DNA from: Betaproteobacteria bacterium
Lineage (GTDB): Bacteria; Pseudomonadota; Gammaproteobacteria; Burkholderiales; Rhodocyclaceae
Assembly (NCBI GenBank): GCA_016703785.1
Contig: JADJBM010000015.1
Location: 59,207 to 123,206, forward strand
DNA length: 64,000 nt
Reading direction: 5' to 3'
In this document: positions 42,723-55,159 of the stretch, in pieces
Numbering within the stretch: the stretch's first letter is position 1
How the letters are laid out: the number at the start of each line of letters is the position of its first letter
Made by a program: the position numbers and the translations under genes
Notes under the pieces: generated by a model
The model's database searches: none
The model's input: only the letters and a program-made list of their open reading frames with translations
Told to the model about the DNA's origin: nothing

Positions 42723-43751
42723 ATGAGGTTCATCAAAAATATGATGGTTGCCGCGATCGGAATCATCGCCTGGCACTCGGCGTCCGCCGCGGACGTCACC
42801 CTGCGCTTTCATCAGTTCCTGCCGCCGCAGGCGACGATTCCCTCCAAGGCCATCATGCCCTGGGCACAGAAGGTGGAGAAGGAGAGCGGCGGACGCATCA
42901 AGGTCCAGCACTTCCCGAGCATGCAGCTCGGCGGTAAGCCGCCGGAACTGTATGACCAGGCCAAGGACGGCGTTGCCGACATCGTGTGGACCGTGCTCGG
43001 CTACACGCCGGGCCGCTTCCCGAAATCCGAGGTGTTCGAGCTGCCCTTCAGCAGCGGGATGGCGGAGCCGGCTTCGCGCGCCTTCCATGAGTATGTCGAG
43101 AAGAACGCCATGGACGAGTTCAAGGACGTCAAGGTCATCGCGGTGCATGTGCACGGCCCCGGCCTGATCCACAGCAAGGATCCGGTCACCAAGCTGGAGG
43201 ATCTGAAAGGGGTGAAAGTGCGTGGTGGCTCGCGCATCACCAACATCATGCTCGAGCAGCTCGGCGCCACGCCGGTGGGGATGCCGGTGCCGGCCGTCAG
43301 CGAGGCGCTGTCGAAGGGCGTCATCAGCGCCACGACCATCCCCTGGGAAGTCGTGCCGGCGCTGAAAGTGCAGCAGATCGTCAAGAACCATACCGGCTTC
43401 GCCGGCGAGCAGGGACTGTACACCCAGACCTTCGTGGTGGCGATGAACAAGGGCGCTTATGACAAGCTGCCGGCCGATCTGAAGAAAGTGATCGATGCCA
43501 ACAGCGGCATCGAGACAGCGGCCCTGTTCGGCAAGGCCATGGACGACGGCGACAAGGTGGGCATGTCTCTCGCACAGAAGGCGGGCAACAAGATCCATAT
43601 GCTCGATGCCGTGGAAACCCAGACCTGGCGCCGCACGGCTGCGAGTGTGCGCGGCATCTGGTACAAGGAAGTGGGCGCCAAGGGCATCGACGGTCCGAAG
43701 CTTGCCGCCGAAGCTGAGGCCTTGATCGAAAAGCACTCCAAGAAGAAGTAA
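42723..43751 (+). CDS. TRAP transporter solute-binding protein (DctP family), copy 2
   Basis: 342 residues, signal peptide MRFIKNMMVAAIGIIAWHSASA. It shares long identical stretches with copy 1 (GRIKVQHFPSMQLGGKPPE, LGYTPGRFPK, IDANSGIETAALFG). Differences include FHQFLPP for FHQMLPP, IWYKEVGAKG for VWFKEVASKG, and LEQLGATPV for LDHLGATPV, so ligand preference may differ. It is the copy next to the DctQ/DctM permease genes. Downstream lies a strong hairpin. Confidence 0.88.
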   Translation: MRFIKNMMVAAIGIIAWHSASAADVTLRFHQFLPPQATIPSKAIMPWAQKVEKESGGRIKVQHFPSMQLGGKPPELYDQAKDGVADIVWTVLGYTPGRFPKSEVFELPFSSGMAEPASRAFHEYVEKNAMDEFKDVKVIAVHVHGPGLIHSKDPVTKLEDLKGVKVRGGSRITNIMLEQLGATPVGMPVPAVSEALSKGVISATTIPWEVVPALKVQQIVKNHTGFAGEQGLYTQTFVVAMNKGAYDKLPADLKKVIDANSGIETAALFGKAMDDGDKVGMSLAQKAGNKIHMLDAVETQTWRRTAASVRGIWYKEVGAKGIDGPKLAAEAEALIEKHSKKK

Positions 43752-43770
43752 TTTTTTCCCGCGCTTTTAC

Positions 43771-43799
43771 CGGTGTGGCGGCGCAATGCCGTCACACCG
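43771..43799 (+). terminator. Intercistronic hairpin between dctP copy 2 and dctQ
   Basis: CGGTGTGGCGGC-GCAAT-GCCGTCACACCG: a 12-base stem with one G-T pair and a five-base loop, with no T-run after it. It probably stabilises the upstream binding-protein mRNA or partly ends transcription, lowering permease expression relative to the receptors. Confidence 0.6.
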
Positions 43800-43814
43800 A
43801 CTCTACATCATCCT

Positions 43815-44333
43815 ATGAGCCATTTCATCTATAACACCAGCCGCTATCTGGCCTGGTTCGGCGGCCTTGTGCTGACATTGGTTGCCGTCATGAGTGTTGT
43901 CAGCATCGCAGGCCGCTCGCTCAGCTTTGCCGGTTTGGGCCCGGTGCCGGGTGACTTCGAACTGGTAGAAGCCGGTACGGCGCTCGCCGTGTTCAGTTTC
44001 TTGCCTTGGTGCCATCTCAAGCGCAGTCATGCCGATGTGGCCATGTTCTGGCACAGCTATCCGGCAGCCCTGCAACGCATTCTGATTGGGCTGACCGATG
44101 CGCTGATGCTGTTTGTATGGCTGCTGCTGGTGTGGCGCATGGGTGTGATGACATTCGAATACCATGCCAATGGCGAGGTCAGTTTCATCCTGCAGATGCC
44201 GGTGTGGTGGGGGTATGCCGCTTCACTGGTGCCTGCGGTCTTCGGCTGCATGGCCTATGCCTGGCGCCTGCTCGAATCTCTGCAACTGGTTGCGCCGCAG
44301 GCTGGCTTCACCACGGCCGAGGGGGGGCACTGA
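43815..44333 (+). CDS. TRAP transporter small permease (DctQ family)
   Basis: 172 residues from ATG 43815 (MSHFIYNTSRYLAWFGGLVL). Four hydrophobic helices: near the start (YLAWFGGLVLTLVAVMSVVSI), around 50 (LVEAGTALAVFSFLPWC), 100 (IGLTDALMLFVWLLLVW) and 140 (WWGYAASLVPAVFGCMAY), the DctQ topology. It pairs with DctM in the inner membrane. The stop is one base before the next start. Confidence 0.85.
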   Translation: MSHFIYNTSRYLAWFGGLVLTLVAVMSVVSIAGRSLSFAGLGPVPGDFELVEAGTALAVFSFLPWCHLKRSHADVAMFWHSYPAALQRILIGLTDALMLFVWLLLVWRMGVMTFEYHANGEVSFILQMPVWWGYAASLVPAVFGCMAYAWRLLESLQLVAPQAGFTTAEGGH

Positions 44334-44334
44334 T

Positions 44335-45651
44335 ATGGATCCGCTCTACCTCGCCGCCTGGTCCTTCCCGATCTTGCTGGTACTGATATTCCTGCGTGTG
44401 CCGATCGGCCTGTCGATGCTCCTCATCGGCCTGGTCGGCTCGTGGCTGGTCTACGGCAATATCATGCCGCTGCTGCAGCAGATGAAAACCATGGCCTATG
44501 GCCAGTTCTCCAACCACTCCCTGTCCATCGTGCCGCTGTTCCTGCTGATGGGTCAATTCGCTGCGCTGGGCGGAATGTCGCGGGCGTTGTTCAAGGCGGC
44601 AGAAGCCTTCATCGGCCATCGCAAGGGCGGTGTCGGCATGGCTGCCATCGGCGCCTGTGCCGGTTTCGGCTCGATCTGCGGTTCGTCGCTTGCCACCGCG
44701 GCGACCATGGGCCAGGTGGCGCTGCCGGAACTGCGCCGTGCCGGCTACTCCGGCGCGCTGGCCACCGGCGCGCTTGCGGCGGGTGGCACGCTCGGCATCC
44801 TGATTCCGCCCTCCATCGTCCTCGTCATCTACGCCATCCTGGCCGAGCAGAACATCGCCAAGATGTTTGCTGCCGCATTCGTGCCGGGAATCATCGCCGC
44901 GCTGGGCTACATGCTGGTGATCGGCATCTATGTGCGCGTATCGCCCGGTTCGGCCGGTCGAATTCCGCCCATGCCCTGGCCCGAACGCATGAAGGCGCTG
45001 ACTGATGTGTGGCCGGTGGCTGTGATTTTCGTTGTCGTGATCGGCGGCATTTACACGGGAATCTTCACGCCCACAGAAGGTGCGGCAGTTGGCGCCGTGG
45101 CGACCGGACTGCTCGCCTGGAAAAACGGTGGCCTGGAAGGTAAGAAGGTGCTGCGCGCTTTTGAAGCGACCGCTGGCGGCACTGGCATGGTGTTCATGAT
45201 CGTGCTCGGTGCAGCGGCCTACAACAGCTTTCTGGCCTTGTCGCAGTTGCCACAGGAGCTGGCCGGGTGGGTCGGCAATCAGGGCCTGAGCCCCTATGCC
45301 GTGCTCTGGGCCATTCTGGTGTTCTATCTCGTGTTCGGCTGCGTGATGGATTCGCTGTCGATGATCCTGTTGACCATCCCGATTTTTTTCCCCATGGTGT
45401 CCGGCCTCGACTTCGGCCTGACGCCCGAGGAAACGGCGATCTGGTTCGGCATTCTGGTGCTGATCGTGGTGGAGGTCGGGCTGATCACGCCGCCGGTGGG
45501 CATGAACCTGTTCGTCATCCAGTCGATGGCGCCAGACATCTCGATCCGCGAGACCTACGCTGGTGTCTGGCCGTTCGTCGCGAGCGACCTGATTCGCGTT
45601 GCGCTGCTCGTGGTCTTCCCGGCGATTACGTTGTTCGTATTGAGATTCTGA
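44335..45651 (+). CDS. TRAP transporter large permease (DctM family)
   Basis: 438 residues with about twelve hydrophobic segments. DctM family motifs: FLRVPIGLSMLLIGLVGSWL, SIVPLFLLMGQFAALGG, FGSICGSSLATAATMGQVALPEL, GTLGILIPPSIVLVIYAILAEQ and the second repeat's FTPTEGAAVGAVATGLL. It drives ion-coupled import of the DctP ligand. Ends one base before the aldo/keto reductase ATG. Confidence 0.9.
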   Translation: MDPLYLAAWSFPILLVLIFLRVPIGLSMLLIGLVGSWLVYGNIMPLLQQMKTMAYGQFSNHSLSIVPLFLLMGQFAALGGMSRALFKAAEAFIGHRKGGVGMAAIGACAGFGSICGSSLATAATMGQVALPELRRAGYSGALATGALAAGGTLGILIPPSIVLVIYAILAEQNIAKMFAAAFVPGIIAALGYMLVIGIYVRVSPGSAGRIPPMPWPERMKALTDVWPVAVIFVVVIGGIYTGIFTPTEGAAVGAVATGLLAWKNGGLEGKKVLRAFEATAGGTGMVFMIVLGAAAYNSFLALSQLPQELAGWVGNQGLSPYAVLWAILVFYLVFGCVMDSLSMILLTIPIFFPMVSGLDFGLTPEETAIWFGILVLIVVEVGLITPPVGMNLFVIQSMAPDISIRETYAGVWPFVASDLIRVALLVVFPAITLFVLRF

Positions 45652-45652
45652 G

Positions 45653-46642
45653 ATGAAGACCCGGCGCATCGGGGCCTTCGAGGTGTCGGCCCTCGGGCTG
45701 GGATGCATGAATCTCAGCCACGCCTACGGCACGCCACCCCCGCCCGAGGCGGCGGAGGAGCTGCTGCTGCGTGCCCTCGATCGCGGCATCACCCATTTCG
45801 ACACGGCGGCGCTATACGGCTTCGGCAAGAACGAATCGCTGCTCGGCCGCGTGCTCAAGCCGCACCGGAAGGACATATTCCTTGCCAGCAAGTGCGGCAT
45901 GACCGGCGTAGAAGGCAAGCGCGTCATCGATGGCCGTCCCGACACACTCAAGCGAACCTGCGAGGAAAGCCTGCAGCGCCTGCAGACCGACGTCATCGAC
46001 CTCTATTACCTGCACCGATGGGACAAGCAGGTGCCGATCGAGGACAGTGTCGGCGCTCTGGCCGGTCTGGTGCGCGAGGGCAAGGTGAGGAGCATCGGCC
46101 TGTCCGAGGTTTCCGCCACCACGTTGCGCCGTGCCCATGCCGTGCATCCGATTGCGGCGCTTCAGTCTGAATACTCGCTGTGGACGCGCAACCCGGAAAT
46201 CGCCGCGCTCGATGCCTGCCGCGAACTGGGCGTGGCCTTCGTTGCCTTCAGTCCGCTCGCGCGCGCCTACCTCACCTGCACATTGCGTGATCCTGACAAG
46301 GAACTCGAAGCGAAGGACATCCGCCGCCAGATGCCACGCTTCGAACCGGACAACTACGCGAAAAATCTCGAACTGCTGGCGGAATATCGCCGCATCGCCT
46401 CAGAAGCCGGCTGCACGCCGGGGCAGTTGGCCCTGGCCTGGCTGCTGGCCAAGGGTGACAACATCCTTCCGCTTTTCGGCACACGGAATCCGAATCATCT
46501 CGATGAGAATGCAGGCGGCATTGCCGTCAAGTTGGAGAGCAGCCTGGTGGATCGATTGGATGCCCTCATCAACCAACAGAGTGTTGCGGGTCCGCGTTAC
46601 AACGCGGCCACGCAGCAAGAGATCGACACTGAAACGTTCTGA
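45653..46642 (+). CDS. Aldo/keto reductase
   Basis: 329 residues, TIM barrel of the AKR superfamily. Catalytic tetrad in order: Asp in THFDTAALYG, the Tyr in the same segment (ALYGFG), Lys in FLASKCG, His in DLYYLHRWD. NADPH contacts appear near the C-terminus (LPLFGTRNPNHL). It starts in the TRAP operon with one base between, so it probably reduces an aldehyde or ketone derived from the imported compound. The exact substrate is unknown. Confidence 0.82.
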   Translation: MKTRRIGAFEVSALGLGCMNLSHAYGTPPPPEAAEELLLRALDRGITHFDTAALYGFGKNESLLGRVLKPHRKDIFLASKCGMTGVEGKRVIDGRPDTLKRTCEESLQRLQTDVIDLYYLHRWDKQVPIEDSVGALAGLVREGKVRSIGLSEVSATTLRRAHAVHPIAALQSEYSLWTRNPEIAALDACRELGVAFVAFSPLARAYLTCTLRDPDKELEAKDIRRQMPRFEPDNYAKNLELLAEYRRIASEAGCTPGQLALAWLLAKGDNILPLFGTRNPNHLDENAGGIAVKLESSLVDRLDALINQQSVAGPRYNAATQQEIDTETF

Positions 46643-46698
46643 AGGGCCAAGGGCTGCTCGCCGGCCTGCTGGTCATGCAGGCCGCCTGAACGGGGCGC

Positions 46699-47352
46699 TT
46701 AACCCAGGATGTCGTGGGCGGCCTTTTCCCCCAGCTTTTCTGCGCGGGTGGCGGGAACGCCCAGGCTCCTCAACAGGCCGGCAGCCATCTGCCGGGCGAT
46801 CTGCTCCGGCGGGGCGTGAACGGGTGTATCGAAGACGTGGCGCAGCGTGATGACGAAATTGCCCATCACCAGCAAGATGCCCGTCTCGACGTCCACATGC
46901 CTGAAGACCTGACGCTCGATGCCGCGCTGAACGACTTCGCGCAAGCCGCGGTTGATCGGCGCGTCGGCGAGGGTGGCGCCGGTGTTCAGTCGCCACAGCG
47001 CGCGGGCGCGGTCGCGGTGCTCCATGGCAAAGCGGATGAACACGCACAGCGCCCGTGAAACATCCAATGCCGGGTCGTCGATCCCGTCATTGGCCTGATT
47101 GACGAGCTGTTCGACATCGCGACGCACGCCGGCGGCGATTTCGCGGGCGAACACGCCCTTGTCGGCGAAGTGGTTGTAGAAGCTGCCCTTGGCGACGGCC
47201 GCCGCATCGACGATCTCGTCGACACTGACGCCATCGACGTCCCGCTCGGCGAACAGGCGCTGCCCTGCGCGCAGGAGGGCGTCCCGGGTGCGGTCCCGCC
47301 TCGGGTCGGTGCGAACGGCGGCGGCTGGGGTTCTGGCTTTGTTGGATTGCAT
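46699..47352 (-). CDS. TetR/AcrR-family regulator
   Basis: 217 residues from ATG 47352 (MQSNKARTPAAAVRTDPRRDRTRDALL). An ATG at 47406 would extend it but overlaps the operator. The HTH is RLFAERDVDGVSVDEIVDAAAVAKGSFYNHFADKGVF (about 30-65). The helical ligand-binding domain follows. It is divergent from the hydratase/dehydrogenase gene, with a palindromic operator between. It probably represses the ferulate genes and is released by an acyl-CoA such as feruloyl-CoA; that is inference from the layout. Confidence 0.82.
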   Translation of the reverse strand: MQSNKARTPAAAVRTDPRRDRTRDALLRAGQRLFAERDVDGVSVDEIVDAAAVAKGSFYNHFADKGVFAREIAAGVRRDVEQLVNQANDGIDDPALDVSRALCVFIRFAMEHRDRARALWRLNTGATLADAPINRGLREVVQRGIERQVFRHVDVETGILLVMGNFVITLRHVFDTPVHAPPEQIARQMAAGLLRSLGVPATRAEKLGEKAAHDILG

Positions 47353-47362
47353 AAGGCGAATA

Positions 47363-47406
47363 TTGACATTATTGACTGAATCGTTCAATAATGACCAATC
47401 AGTCAA
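47363..47406 (+). promoter_or_regulatory. Divergent promoter and operator of the TetR/hydratase-dehydrogenase pair
   Basis: TTGACA (47363-47368), 18 bases, AATAAT (47387-47392) facing the hydratase gene. The inverted repeat TTGACTGA (47372-47379) and TCAGTCAA (47399-47406) brackets the -10, a typical TetR-type operator. Confidence 0.55.
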
Positions 47407-47438
47407 AAACGCGAAGTTTGTCTAATTCCGGAGGTCAT

Positions 47439-49556
<2,118 letters not shown>

Positions 49557-49560
49557 AACC

Positions 49561-50424
49561 ATGAAACTCGATGAACTGATCGCCATCGATGTGCACACCC
49601 ATGCGGAAGTGTCCTGCCGCCAGGAGCCGGACGAGATGTGGAAGCCCTTCGAGGAGGCTTCCAGCAAGTATTTCAAGGCCGGCAAGCGGCCGACCATCGC
49701 CGAGACCGTCGCCTACTACCGCGAGCGCAAGATCGGCCTGGTGATGTTCACCGTCGATTCCGAATTCCAGATCGGCAACAGGCGCATTCCCAACGAAGAA
49801 GTCGCCGATGCCGCCCGCGAGAACAGCGACATGATGATCGCTTTCGCCAGCATCGATCCGCACAAGGGGATGATGGGCGTGCGCGAGGCACGCGCCCTGA
49901 TCAGGGACGGCGTGATCCGCGGCTTCAAGTTCCATCCGACCGTGCAGGGTTTCATGCCCAACGACCGCATGGCCTACCAGCTCTACGAAGTGATCGCTGA
50001 GCACAAGCTGCCGGCAATCTTCCATACCGGCCATAGCGGCATCGGCACCGGCATGCCGGGCGGCGGCGGGTTGCGGCTGAAATATTCAAACCCCATCCAC
50101 CTCGACGACGTCGCGGCCGATTTCCCCGACATGACCGTCATCCTGGCGCATCCGTCCTGGCCCTGGCAGGACGAGGCGCTGTCGGTGTGCATGCACAAGC
50201 CCAACGTCTACATCGACCTGTCGGGCTGGTCGCCCAAGTATTTCCCGCCGCAACTGGTGCAATACGCCAACGGCCAGCTCAAGCACAAGATGCTGTTCGG
50301 CTCGGACTATCCGCTGATCTCGCCGGACCGCTGGATCAAGGATTTCAAGGAGGCCGGCTTCAAGCCCGAGGTGCACGACCTGATACTCAAGCAGAACGCC
50401 ATCAAGGCGCTCAAACTGCAATAA
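49561..50424 (+). CDS. Amidohydrolase (decarboxylase/hydrolase type, metal-dependent)
   Basis: 287 residues, 4 bases after the previous stop. AIDVHTHAEVSC gives the H-x-H pair. The middle has RGFKFHPTVQGFMPNDR (Lys-Phe-His), IFHTGHSGIGTGMPGG, VILAHPSWPWQDE and the Asp in LFGSDYPLISPDRW. This resembles the ACMSD/gamma-resorcylate decarboxylase clan of amidohydrolases. Between the beta-oxidation enzyme and Fcs, it might split a beta-keto aryl product or remove a carboxyl group. This is a guess from context. Confidence 0.78.
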   Translation: MKLDELIAIDVHTHAEVSCRQEPDEMWKPFEEASSKYFKAGKRPTIAETVAYYRERKIGLVMFTVDSEFQIGNRRIPNEEVADAARENSDMMIAFASIDPHKGMMGVREARALIRDGVIRGFKFHPTVQGFMPNDRMAYQLYEVIAEHKLPAIFHTGHSGIGTGMPGGGGLRLKYSNPIHLDDVAADFPDMTVILAHPSWPWQDEALSVCMHKPNVYIDLSGWSPKYFPPQLVQYANGQLKHKMLFGSDYPLISPDRWIKDFKEAGFKPEVHDLILKQNAIKALKLQ

Positions 50425-50439
50425 ACGGAAGCGCCGGCC

Positions 50440-52284
50440 ATGAGCATGGGATTTGGCTGGAAACCTGAGACGTTCCAGGTCAGGGTGGCGCGGCGAGACG
50501 ACGGCGCGACCCTGATCGAGCCGACGCAACCGCTGGGCGACTATCCCGTCCGCGTCACCGACCGGCTGGAATACTGGGCAGAACAGGCACCCGACCGCGT
50601 TTTCGTCGCGCAGCGCACCGGCGACGGCGCATGGCAGTCGATGACTTATCGCGAAACGCTCGATCGCGTGCGCAACATCGCTGCCGCCCTCGCGCTGCGC
50701 CAGCGCGCCGGCCGTCTTTCAGCCGACCGGCCCATTCTGATCCTGTCGGGCAACAGTATCGAGCACCTGCTGCTGGCACTGGCCGCCATGCACGTCGGCG
50801 TGCCCTATACGCCCGTGTCGACCGCCTATGCCCAGGCCACGTCGGACTTCAACAAACTGCGTTACGTCTTCCAACTGCTGACACCGGGCATGGTGGCCGC
50901 ATTCGGCGCGAAGGCTTTCGAGGTGGCCATCCGGCAGACCGTTTCGATGGACATGGAACTGGTGTCGGATGCCGCGGAACTGGCCGGGCGGCCCTGCACC
51001 CGGTTGGCCGAACTGGAACGCGAAGCCGACCATTCCGCGCTCGAGGCATCGCACCGGGCGGTGAACGCCGACAGTATTGCCAAGTTCCTGCTGACTTCGG
51101 GTTCGACCGGAAATCCCAAGGCCGTCATCACGACGCACCGCATGCTGTGCAGCAACCAGATCATGCTGCATCAGGCCCTGCCGTTCCTGCGCGAAGAGCC
51201 GCCGGTGCTGGTCGACTGGCTGCCATGGAACCACACCTTCGGCGGCAGCCATAACGTGAACCTCGCGCTCTTCAACGGGGGATCGCTCTACATCGACAAC
51301 GGCCGGCCGATGCCCGGCAGCTTCGAGCAGACACTGAGGAACCTGCGCGACATCTCGCCGACCGTCTATTTCAACGTGCCCAAGGGATTCGAATTGCTGG
51401 TGCAGTCGCTGGCAGCGGATGCCGATTTGCGCGTGCGCTTCCTGAGCAGGCTGCGAGCCTGCTTCTTTGCCGGCGCCGGATTGTCGCAGCACACCTGGGA
51501 TGCCCTGAATGCCTTGGCGCAACAGGAGTTCGGCGTCGATATGCCGGTGATCACCGGGCTGGGCGCCACCGAAACCGCACCCTCGGTATGCTTTACCCGG
51601 CCAGGCACGCGTCTGGCGGGAGCAATCGGACTCCCGGCGACGGGCAATGTCGTTAAGCTCGTGCCGGTGGAAGGCAAGCTGGAAATGCGCGTCAAGGGCC
51701 CCAACGTCACGCCGGGCTACTGGCGGCAGCCCGAGACGACCACTGCCGCGTTTGATGAGGAAGGCTATTACCGGCTCGGCGACGCCGCGCGCTGGATCGA
51801 CGAGCACGACATCGCGCAGGGGCTGATGTTCGATGGCCGCATCGCCGAGGACTTCAAGCTCTCCAGCGGTACCTGGGTCAGTGTCGGGCCGCTGCGCGCC
51901 CGGCTGCTGGGGGCGTTGGCGCCCTATGCGCAGGATGTGGTGATTGCCGGCCTCAACAGGGACGAACTGGGCATCCTGATCTTTTCGGACTGGCGCGCCT
52001 GCGCCGGATTTCTTGGTGTTGACGCTACCTCGTCGCGCGAACAATGGCCTCTCGATCGTCTGCAGGCGGAAATCGGGAAGTGCCTGCAGCGGTACAACCG
52101 CGAACACCCCGGCGGCTCGAGCACCGTCAGGCGCGCCATGCTGATGCTCGAGCCCCCCAGCCTCGACCGCGGCGAGATCACCGACAAGGGCAGCATCAAC
52201 CAGCGTGCGGTGCTGGGCTGCCGCGCCGACCTGGTCGAGCGGCTGTATGCAGAGTCGCCCGGGGACGACATCATCGTGGCCTGA
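50440..52284 (+). CDS. fcs: Feruloyl-CoA synthetase (4-hydroxycinnamate-CoA ligase)
   Basis: 614 residues, the typical length of proteobacterial Fcs. ANL motifs: FLLTSGSTGNPKAVITTHRM near 218, VDWLPWNHTFGGSHNVNL, GLGATETAPSVCF, YYRLGDAARWIDE and an EDFKLSSGTWVSVG segment diagnostic of this ligase group. It makes feruloyl-, caffeoyl- and coumaroyl-CoA with ATP. It is coupled to the amidohydrolase by 15 bases. No separate hydroxycinnamoyl-CoA hydratase-lyase (Ech) gene is next to it. Confidence 0.9.
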   Translation: MSMGFGWKPETFQVRVARRDDGATLIEPTQPLGDYPVRVTDRLEYWAEQAPDRVFVAQRTGDGAWQSMTYRETLDRVRNIAAALALRQRAGRLSADRPILILSGNSIEHLLLALAAMHVGVPYTPVSTAYAQATSDFNKLRYVFQLLTPGMVAAFGAKAFEVAIRQTVSMDMELVSDAAELAGRPCTRLAELEREADHSALEASHRAVNADSIAKFLLTSGSTGNPKAVITTHRMLCSNQIMLHQALPFLREEPPVLVDWLPWNHTFGGSHNVNLALFNGGSLYIDNGRPMPGSFEQTLRNLRDISPTVYFNVPKGFELLVQSLAADADLRVRFLSRLRACFFAGAGLSQHTWDALNALAQQEFGVDMPVITGLGATETAPSVCFTRPGTRLAGAIGLPATGNVVKLVPVEGKLEMRVKGPNVTPGYWRQPETTTAAFDEEGYYRLGDAARWIDEHDIAQGLMFDGRIAEDFKLSSGTWVSVGPLRARLLGALAPYAQDVVIAGLNRDELGILIFSDWRACAGFLGVDATSSREQWPLDRLQAEIGKCLQRYNREHPGGSSTVRRAMLMLEPPSLDRGEITDKGSINQRAVLGCRADLVERLYAESPGDDIIVA

Positions 52285-52309
52285 TCGTGATATGATGGAG
52301 ACCAAACAA

Positions 52310-52324
52310 TTAATGATTCATTAA
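52310..52324. promoter_or_regulatory. Putative operator upstream of pobA
   Basis: TTAATGATTCATTAA, an almost perfect palindrome 37 bases before the pobA start. It shares AATGAT...TCATT with the element before ligA (39253-39270). Confidence 0.4.
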
Positions 52325-52360
52325 TAATGGTCCCATAAAGGTCGATTCACGAGGCAGAAC

Positions 52361-53536
52361 ATGAGAACCCAAGTCGCCATCATCGGCGCCGGCCCCTCGG
52401 GCCTGATCCTCGGCCAGCTGTTGCACAAGGCCGGCGTCGACGCCGTCATCCTCGAAGCCCAGACGGGCGAATACGTGCTCGGGCGCATCCGCGCCGGCGT
52501 GCTCGAACAGGTTGCCGTCGATCTACTCGACGAAGCCGGCGTCGGTGCGCGCATGCATGCCGAGGGCCTGCCGCATTCAGGATTTGACCTGCTCATCGGC
52601 GGCACCCGCCACCACATCGACCTGGCCGGCCTGACCGGCGGCAAGCAGGTGATGGTGTATGGCCAGACGGAACTCACCAAGGACCTGATGGACGCCCGCG
52701 CCGCCGCCGGGCTGGAGACGGTGTACGAGGCGAAGGACGTCAGCGTGCATGACTTCGACGGCAAGCGCCCGCGCGTGCGCTACGTCAAGGACGGCGCGCC
52801 GCACGAGGTCGAGTGCGACTTCATCGCCGGCTGCGACGGCTTCCACGGCGTCTGCCGCGCCAGCGTGCCGCAGCAAGCCATCACGAATTTCGAGCGCGTC
52901 TACCCCATCGGCTGGCTCGGCCTGCTGTCCGACACGCCGCCGGTTTCCGAGGAACTGATCTACGCCAAGACCGAACGCGGCTTCGCCCTTTGCAGCATGC
53001 GTTCGCACACGCGCAGCCGCTATTACCTGCAGGTGCCGTTGAGCGAAAAGGTGGAGGACTGGTCGGATGAAAAGTTCTGGAATGAACTGCGTCTGCGGCT
53101 CGATGCGAAAGCGGTCGATCAGTTGGTGACCGGCCCCTCGATCGAGAAGAGCATTGCGCCGCTGCGCAGCTTCGTCGCCGAGCCGATGCGCTTCGGCAAC
53201 CTTTTCCTCGCCGGCGACGCCGCCCACATCGTGCCGCCGACCGGCGCCAAGGGGCTCAACCTCGCCGCCTCCGACGTGCGCTATCTGGCCCGAGCGCTGA
53301 TCGAGTTCTATGCCGGCAGCAAGGCGGGCATCGACCATTATTCCGAGCACTGCCTGCGCCGCGTCTGGAAGGCCGAGCGCTTCTCCTGGTGGATGAGCAT
53401 GCTGCTGCACAATTTCCCAGACATGAATCCCTTCGAGCAGCGTGCGCTGGATGCGGAGCTGGATTACGTCGTGCATTCCCTCGCCGGGCGCACGACGCTG
53501 GCGGAGAACTACGTTGGACTGCCTTTCGAGGATTGA
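52361..53536 (+). CDS. pobA: 4-Hydroxybenzoate 3-monooxygenase (PobA)
   Basis: 391 residues (typical 390-394). FAD-binding GxGxxG in VAIIGAGPSGLILGQLL, the DG motif FIAGCDGFHGVCR, the second FAD motif NLFLAGDAAHIVPPTGAKGLNLAASDV. Substrate-site residues of PobA are visible (SMRSHTRSRYYLQVP, Ser-Arg and Tyr). It converts 4-hydroxybenzoate to protocatechuate with NADPH and O2, feeding LigAB. It follows fcs on the same strand but has its own operator-like palindrome. Confidence 0.93.
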   Translation: MRTQVAIIGAGPSGLILGQLLHKAGVDAVILEAQTGEYVLGRIRAGVLEQVAVDLLDEAGVGARMHAEGLPHSGFDLLIGGTRHHIDLAGLTGGKQVMVYGQTELTKDLMDARAAAGLETVYEAKDVSVHDFDGKRPRVRYVKDGAPHEVECDFIAGCDGFHGVCRASVPQQAITNFERVYPIGWLGLLSDTPPVSEELIYAKTERGFALCSMRSHTRSRYYLQVPLSEKVEDWSDEKFWNELRLRLDAKAVDQLVTGPSIEKSIAPLRSFVAEPMRFGNLFLAGDAAHIVPPTGAKGLNLAASDVRYLARALIEFYAGSKAGIDHYSEHCLRRVWKAERFSWWMSMLLHNFPDMNPFEQRALDAELDYVVHSLAGRTTLAENYVGLPFED

Positions 53537-53545
53537 GCGGACAAG

Positions 53546-53570
53546 CTCGCCGTACCGCAGCGGCTGACTT

Positions 53571-53574
<4 letters not shown>
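53546..53574 (+). repeat. Dispersed motif copy 5 (CGCCGT-N8-GGCTGACTTT)
   Basis: CTCGCCGT-ACCGCAGC-GGCTGACTTTCAG, between the convergent pobA and livF genes. Its end contains the livF stop codon (minus TGA at 53571-53573). Confidence 0.9.

Positions 53575-55151
<1,577 letters not shown>

Positions 55152-55159
<8 letters not shown>

Noticed and set aside
47391..47438. ATG 47391 as start of the hydratase/dehydrogenase
   Set aside because: It lies in the predicted -10/operator region; GTG 47439 follows a GGAGG SD and begins the conserved crotonase domain.
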